The notes under the pieces were generated by a model, which worked only from the letters and a program-made list of their open reading frames with translations, searched no databases and had not been told where the DNA came from. Positions 13,115 through 16,246 of a DNA stretch of 16,246 nucleotides are shown here, piece by piece. The position numbers were made by a program, and so were the translations under genes. The stretch comes from JAJFFW01 sp038531315. GTDB taxonomy: Bacteria; Pseudomonadota; Alphaproteobacteria; Caulobacterales; Parvularculaceae. The DNA lies in contig JBCBBT010000070.1 in the NCBI GenBank assembly GCA_038531315.1, positions 1 to 16,246 on the forward strand. The letters run 5' to 3'. How positions within the stretch are numbered: the first letter of the stretch is position 1; every line of letters starts with the position of its first letter.

Positions 13115-14221
13115 TCAGGCGACAATCTCGCGCAGCGCCGCTTCGAAGGCCTTGCAGGCGCGGTCCCACTGATGGACGCGCGCGGTCTCGAAGGCGGCCT
13201 GCGACGCCCGCGCCCATTCATCCGGCGCCATGGAGACAAGCGCGCGCGCCCCCTCAACCACGCCGTCCAGGGAATGGTCGACAAGGACGCCGTTTTCGCC
13301 GTTGATCAGTTGCGGCGCGGCGCCGGCGCGGGTTGCGACAACCGGCGTGCGGCAAGCCATCGCCTCCAGTATCGGCAACCCGAAACCTTCGCTTTCGCTG
13401 GTGAACAGCCACGCCGTACACCGACTATAGATTTTCGCAATATCGTCCTGCGCCGGCGAACGATGATAGGTCATCCAGGCCTCAAGATCGTCAATTTCGC
13501 CCGGATCGGCGCGCCCGAAGACTTCAACGGTCAAATCGGGAAATTGTTCCTTCAGGACCCGGCTCGCCGTGTAGGAAAGCGCCACATTCTTGCGCCGCGA
13601 TCCGTTATGGAGAAACCCGACCGCCGGATGCGCGCGCGCCGCGTCGCCCGCCGCCTTGAAAAGATCGAGATCGACCGCGTTTTCCACCAGGAACGCGTCG
13701 CTGCGCCCATAATCGTTGATCACCGCATCACGCAGCCATTGCGACACCGCAATCTTGTGCGTCGGCGCACGGTAGACCCGCTCAACGCGCGCAGTGTCGA
13801 CATGATCAAACTTGGCCTCGTCATCCTGGACGAAATGCACCTGCGCGCCTTTTTCGGCCGGCAAATCTTCGAGCCACTCGGCGGTCTCCCACCAGGTTGC
13901 AATCGTGACGTCCGCATCGGGAACATCATCGGCGGTAATCTTGTCCGGCTGCGCCGCATGGATCAGCGCAATGCCCTCGCGGTCGAAAAATCCGGTCTGA
14001 AAAACCCGTCGCCATCGCGGCCTGCCGGCGGCTTTGCGCATCGGGTCAAGGAGCGCCTTGTCGAGGGCGCTGACGCGCGGCTTCGGCAGGGTGATGACGC
14101 GAACGTCGTGACCCGCTCGCTTCAGATAGCCCGCATGGATCGCCGTCACGCGGCCGCCGCCATGCAGAGCGGGATTGGTAATCAGAAAATTGATGCGCAT
14201 GGGACGGTTGGTCTCACTCAT
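13115..14221 (-). CDS. GT4-type glycosyltransferase
   Basis: This 368-aa protein is a GT-B fold glycosyltransferase. The N-terminal domain starts with a MRINFLITNPALHGGGRV loop (8-25) that binds acceptor or phosphate. The C-terminal domain has HNGSRRKN (205-212) and the nucleotide-sugar site SESEGFGLPILEAMA (275-289), with the E-x7-E pair Glu278 and Glu286, then RTPVVATRAGAAPQLI. Donor and acceptor sugars cannot be told. Relatives build surface polysaccharides or modify lipids on the cytosolic side of the membrane. The ATG at 14221 has no strong ribosome-binding site; the ATG seven codons on is an alternative start. It lies between two valine-degradation genes on the same strand (67 and 117 bases away), where a glycosyltransferase is not expected. 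Confidence 0.88.
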   Translation of the reverse strand: MSETNRPMRINFLITNPALHGGGRVTAIHAGYLKRAGHDVRVITLPKPRVSALDKALLDPMRKAAGRPRWRRVFQTGFFDREGIALIHAAQPDKITADDVPDADVTIATWWETAEWLEDLPAEKGAQVHFVQDDEAKFDHVDTARVERVYRAPTHKIAVSQWLRDAVINDYGRSDAFLVENAVDLDLFKAAGDAARAHPAVGFLHNGSRRKNVALSYTASRVLKEQFPDLTVEVFGRADPGEIDDLEAWMTYHRSPAQDDIAKIYSRCTAWLFTSESEGFGLPILEAMACRTPVVATRAGAAPQLINGENGVLVDHSLDGVVEGARALVSMAPDEWARASQAAFETARVHQWDRACKAFEAALREIVA

Positions 14222-14288
14222 TGGTTGATGCGTCGCCGGGATAAAGGCGTCGCCGGCGATTGATTGGCCGCCGGTTGTCCGCGCGGCG

Positions 14289-15347
14289 TTAAGGCAAATC
14301 CAGCTCGCCGTCGCCCAGCGGTTCGAAATAGGCCGCGATATCGGCGTCGCTGATATCGTTCAACATCGCCGGCCGCCATTTCGGGTTGCGGTCCTTATCG
14401 ACAATCTGGGCGCGGACGCCTTCAAAGAAATCATGCCCGCGCATCACCCGGCTCACCATCCGGAACTCCATCGCCATCACGTCATCGAAATCGAGCGTGT
14501 GACCGCGCTTCATCTGCTCAAAGGTCAGCTTCAGCGACGTCGGCGACATGCCCGCGATGGTTTCAAGAATCTCAAATGACAATTGCGAATTCTGGACGCG
14601 AAGCCGCTCAAGCATGTCATAGAAATCTTCGACGCCTTCCATCAGGGTTTTGATTTCGCCGCGCCGGTCATTGATTTCGCCATGGCCCGGATCGCCGCTC
14701 GCCCCATCGAGGATCGCTTCAATATCGGCATGCGCCCTCGCCGACAGCGGCGCGGCCAGCAAGGCCTGTTCGAGCGCCGCCATGTCGTCCGACGGCGCAT
14801 AATGCGTTGCGATGCCGGCGGCCATGCAATCGGCCGCCTTGGCGCGCTTGCCCGTCAGCGCATAATAAAGCCCGAGCCCGTCATGCAGGCGCGGCATGAA
14901 ATGCCCGCCGCCGACATCCGGAAAGAGCCCGATCCCGGTCTCCGGCATGGCGAATACGGTGTTGTCGCCGGCGACGCGAAAATCGCCATGCACCGACACG
15001 CCGACGCCGCCGCCCATGACGATGCCGTCTATCAGCGCCACATAGGGCTTTGGAAAATGATAGATCGCGGCGTTGTTTTTATATTCCTCGCGAAAGAAAG
15101 CACAGGCCGCGTCCGGGTCTTCCTTCGCCGTGTCGTGCAGCCAGCGGACATCGCCGCCGGCGCAAAAGGCGCGCTCGCCGGCGCCCTTGATCAGGACCGC
15201 GCGTATCTTCGGATGCGCTTCCCAGGATGTCAGTTGCGCGCGAAAAGCCGTGACCATGGGCATGGTCAGCGCGTTGAGCGCGTCCGGCCGGTTCAGCGTG
15301 ATGACGCCCCAGTCGCCGGTTTGCGAAAAAACGATATCGTCTGTCAT
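14289..15347 (-). CDS. 3-hydroxyisobutyryl-CoA hydrolase
   Basis: This 352-aa crotonase-fold protein is longer than enoyl-CoA hydratases, as expected for HIBCH. It hydrolyses 3-hydroxyisobutyryl-CoA to the free acid, releasing CoA, in valine degradation. Visible motifs are FCAGGDVRWL (61-70) and GIVMGGGVGVSVH (108-120) for the oxyanion hole. FAMPETGIGLFPDVGG carries Glu136 and Asp144, with the same spacing as the catalytic pair Glu169/Asp177 of the human enzyme. The C-terminal FFEGVRAQIVDKDRNPKW is diagnostic of HIBCH. The free product is the substrate of the 3-hydroxyisobutyrate dehydrogenase further along the cluster. It lies 48 bases after the acyl-CoA dehydrogenase, probably in one operon. 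Confidence 0.93.
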   Translation of the reverse strand: MTDDIVFSQTGDWGVITLNRPDALNALTMPMVTAFRAQLTSWEAHPKIRAVLIKGAGERAFCAGGDVRWLHDTAKEDPDAACAFFREEYKNNAAIYHFPKPYVALIDGIVMGGGVGVSVHGDFRVAGDNTVFAMPETGIGLFPDVGGGHFMPRLHDGLGLYYALTGKRAKAADCMAAGIATHYAPSDDMAALEQALLAAPLSARAHADIEAILDGASGDPGHGEINDRRGEIKTLMEGVEDFYDMLERLRVQNSQLSFEILETIAGMSPTSLKLTFEQMKRGHTLDFDDVMAMEFRMVSRVMRGHDFFEGVRAQIVDKDRNPKWRPAMLNDISDADIAAYFEPLGDGELDLP

Positions 15348-15373
15348 AGAAATTCCGTTTGCAGATTGAACGC

Positions 15374-15399
15374 CTGACGCAGCGGCTGCGCGCCGTCAG
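15374..15399 (-). other. Stem-loop at the acyl-CoA dehydrogenase stop, between operon genes
   Basis: CTGACG (15374-15379) pairs with CGTCAG (15394-15399), and an inner CGCAG/CTGCG pair can form a competing stem. The hairpin covers the stop codon of the acyl-CoA dehydrogenase gene and lies before the hydrolase start. With no T run it is more likely an mRNA-stability or intercistronic element than a terminator. Confidence 0.4.
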
Positions 15400-16246
15400 A
15401 CCTGATATTCTTTCAGCATGTCGCGCGCCACGATGAGCCGCATGATTTCGTTCGCGCCTTCCAGAATCTGGTGCACACGGACGTCCCGCAACATGCGCTC
15501 CAGCGGATAGTCGGCGAGATAACCATACCCGCCATGGGTCTGAAGCGCGTCATTGATCACCTCAAACCCGACATCGGTGACAAAGCGTTTGGCCATGGCG
15601 CAATGGCGCGTCGCGTCGGGCGCTTTATTGTCGAGCTTCCACGCCGCCTGATAGAGCATGACCCGGGCGGCTTCGAGGTCGGTCGCCATATCGGCGAGTT
15701 TGAACTGCAAGGCTTGTTGTTCGTTAAGCCGCTTGCCGAAGGCGCGCCGCTCATTGGTGTAATCAAGAGCGGTTTTCAGCGCGCCATTGGCGGTGCCGAG
15801 CGAACAGGCCGCAATATTGAGCCGCCCGCCGTCGAGCCCCATCATCGCGAATTTGAAGCCTTCGCCTTCTTCGCCGACCCGGTTCGCCGCCGGAATGCGA
15901 CAGTCTTCAAACGTGACGATCGCCGTCGGCTGCGACTTCCAGCCCATCTTTTTTTCATTGGCCCCAAAAGAAAGCCCGGGCGTGTCTTTCTCAACGAGCA
16001 CTGTTGAAATCCCGCGCGGCCCATCCTCGCCGGTGCGCACCATCACGACATAAAGATCGGAAACCCCGGCGCCGGAAATAAACGCCTTGGAGCCGTTCAG
16101 CACATAGTCGTCGCCGTCGCGCACGGCTTTGGTTTTCAGCGCGGCGGCGTCCGAGCCCGACCCCGGTTCGGTCAGGCAATAGCTCGCCAACATGTCCATC
16201 GAGGCCAGCGCCGGGCAATATTTTTCCCGCAACGCGTCGGACGCAA
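15396..16246 (-). CDS. Acyl-CoA dehydrogenase, probably isobutyryl-CoA dehydrogenase (5' part outside window)
   Basis: About 283 C-terminal residues of an acyl-CoA dehydrogenase are present; the frame stays open to the window edge (ASDALREKYCPAL), so the start lies beyond it. Seen are the FAD/substrate signature SYCLTEPGSGSDAA, the middle beta-domain with AFISGAGVSDLYVVMVR, the helical domain with RAFGKRLNEQQALQFKLADM, and the C-terminal HQILEGANEIMR with the expected catalytic Glu. The enzyme is an FAD-dependent homotetramer passing electrons to ETF. Isobutyryl-CoA as substrate is inferred from the adjoining 3-hydroxyisobutyryl-CoA hydrolase and 3-hydroxyisobutyrate dehydrogenase genes; a short or branched-chain specificity of another kind cannot be excluded. 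Confidence 0.9.
   Translation of the reverse strand, partial: ASDALREKYCPALASMDMLASYCLTEPGSGSDAAALKTKAVRDGDDYVLNGSKAFISGAGVSDLYVVMVRTGEDGPRGISTVLVEKDTPGLSFGANEKKMGWKSQPTAIVTFEDCRIPAANRVGEEGEGFKFAMMGLDGGRLNIAACSLGTANGALKTALDYTNERRAFGKRLNEQQALQFKLADMATDLEAARVMLYQAAWKLDNKAPDATRHCAMAKRFVTDVGFEVINDALQTHGGYGYLADYPLERMLRDVRVHQILEGANEIMRLIVARDMLKEYQV

Noticed and set aside
13172..14263. Long plus-strand open frame opposite the glycosyltransferase gene
   Set aside because: No domain or ribosome-binding site; the minus-strand frame has clear GT-B motifs.

Overview
The window looks like a piece of an alphaproteobacterial chromosome (inference). Most of it is GC-rich. It carries an Atm1-type ABC exporter, a valine-degradation gene set, a large PAS/hybrid histidine kinase, and candidate CtrA-type TTAA-N7-TTAAC sites, a combination typical of that class. 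No rRNA, tRNA or CRISPR array was recognised. The species cannot be named from the sequence.

Region 1 (1 to about 1590) is clearly AT-richer than the rest (for example 22 of 60 G+C at 361-420 against 45 of 60 at 2641-2700). It has the look of an acquired segment. It begins with the 5' part of a broken IS1-type transposase. Next comes a compact three-gene operon on the minus strand: a 72-aa basic protein, a Panacea-domain (SocA/DUF4065) protein joined to it by an ATGA overlap, and a 130-aa protein with two membrane segments whose frame overlaps the Panacea gene. I read this as a candidate Panacea-type toxin-antitoxin locus with a membrane toxin and an accessory third gene. A perfect -10 box, a 12-bp palindrome and a pair of direct repeats lie upstream. 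A tandem array of 15-bp units (1592-1711) sits at the junction with the GC-rich DNA.

Region 2 (1721-5201) holds a membrane-anchored ClpP/crotonase-fold protein on the minus strand. Divergent from it are a nitroreductase, exonuclease III and a RecD-like SF1 helicase. The last two overlap by one base and probably act together in DNA repair.

Region 3 (5244-11957) holds a DUF3137 membrane protein, a 1044-aa membrane-bound hybrid histidine kinase with two receiver domains, an Atm1/HMT-type ABC exporter convergent with it and sharing a terminator hairpin, and a small PilZ protein with both c-di-GMP-binding motifs and a recognisable promoter. Both the kinase and the PilZ gene have a near-consensus CtrA site upstream.

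Region 4 (12107-16246, all minus) is a valine/isobutyrate degradation cluster: acyl-CoA dehydrogenase (probably isobutyryl-CoA dehydrogenase, cut by the window end), 3-hydroxyisobutyryl-CoA hydrolase and 3-hydroxyisobutyrate dehydrogenase. A group 4-type glycosyltransferase gene is inserted between the last two.
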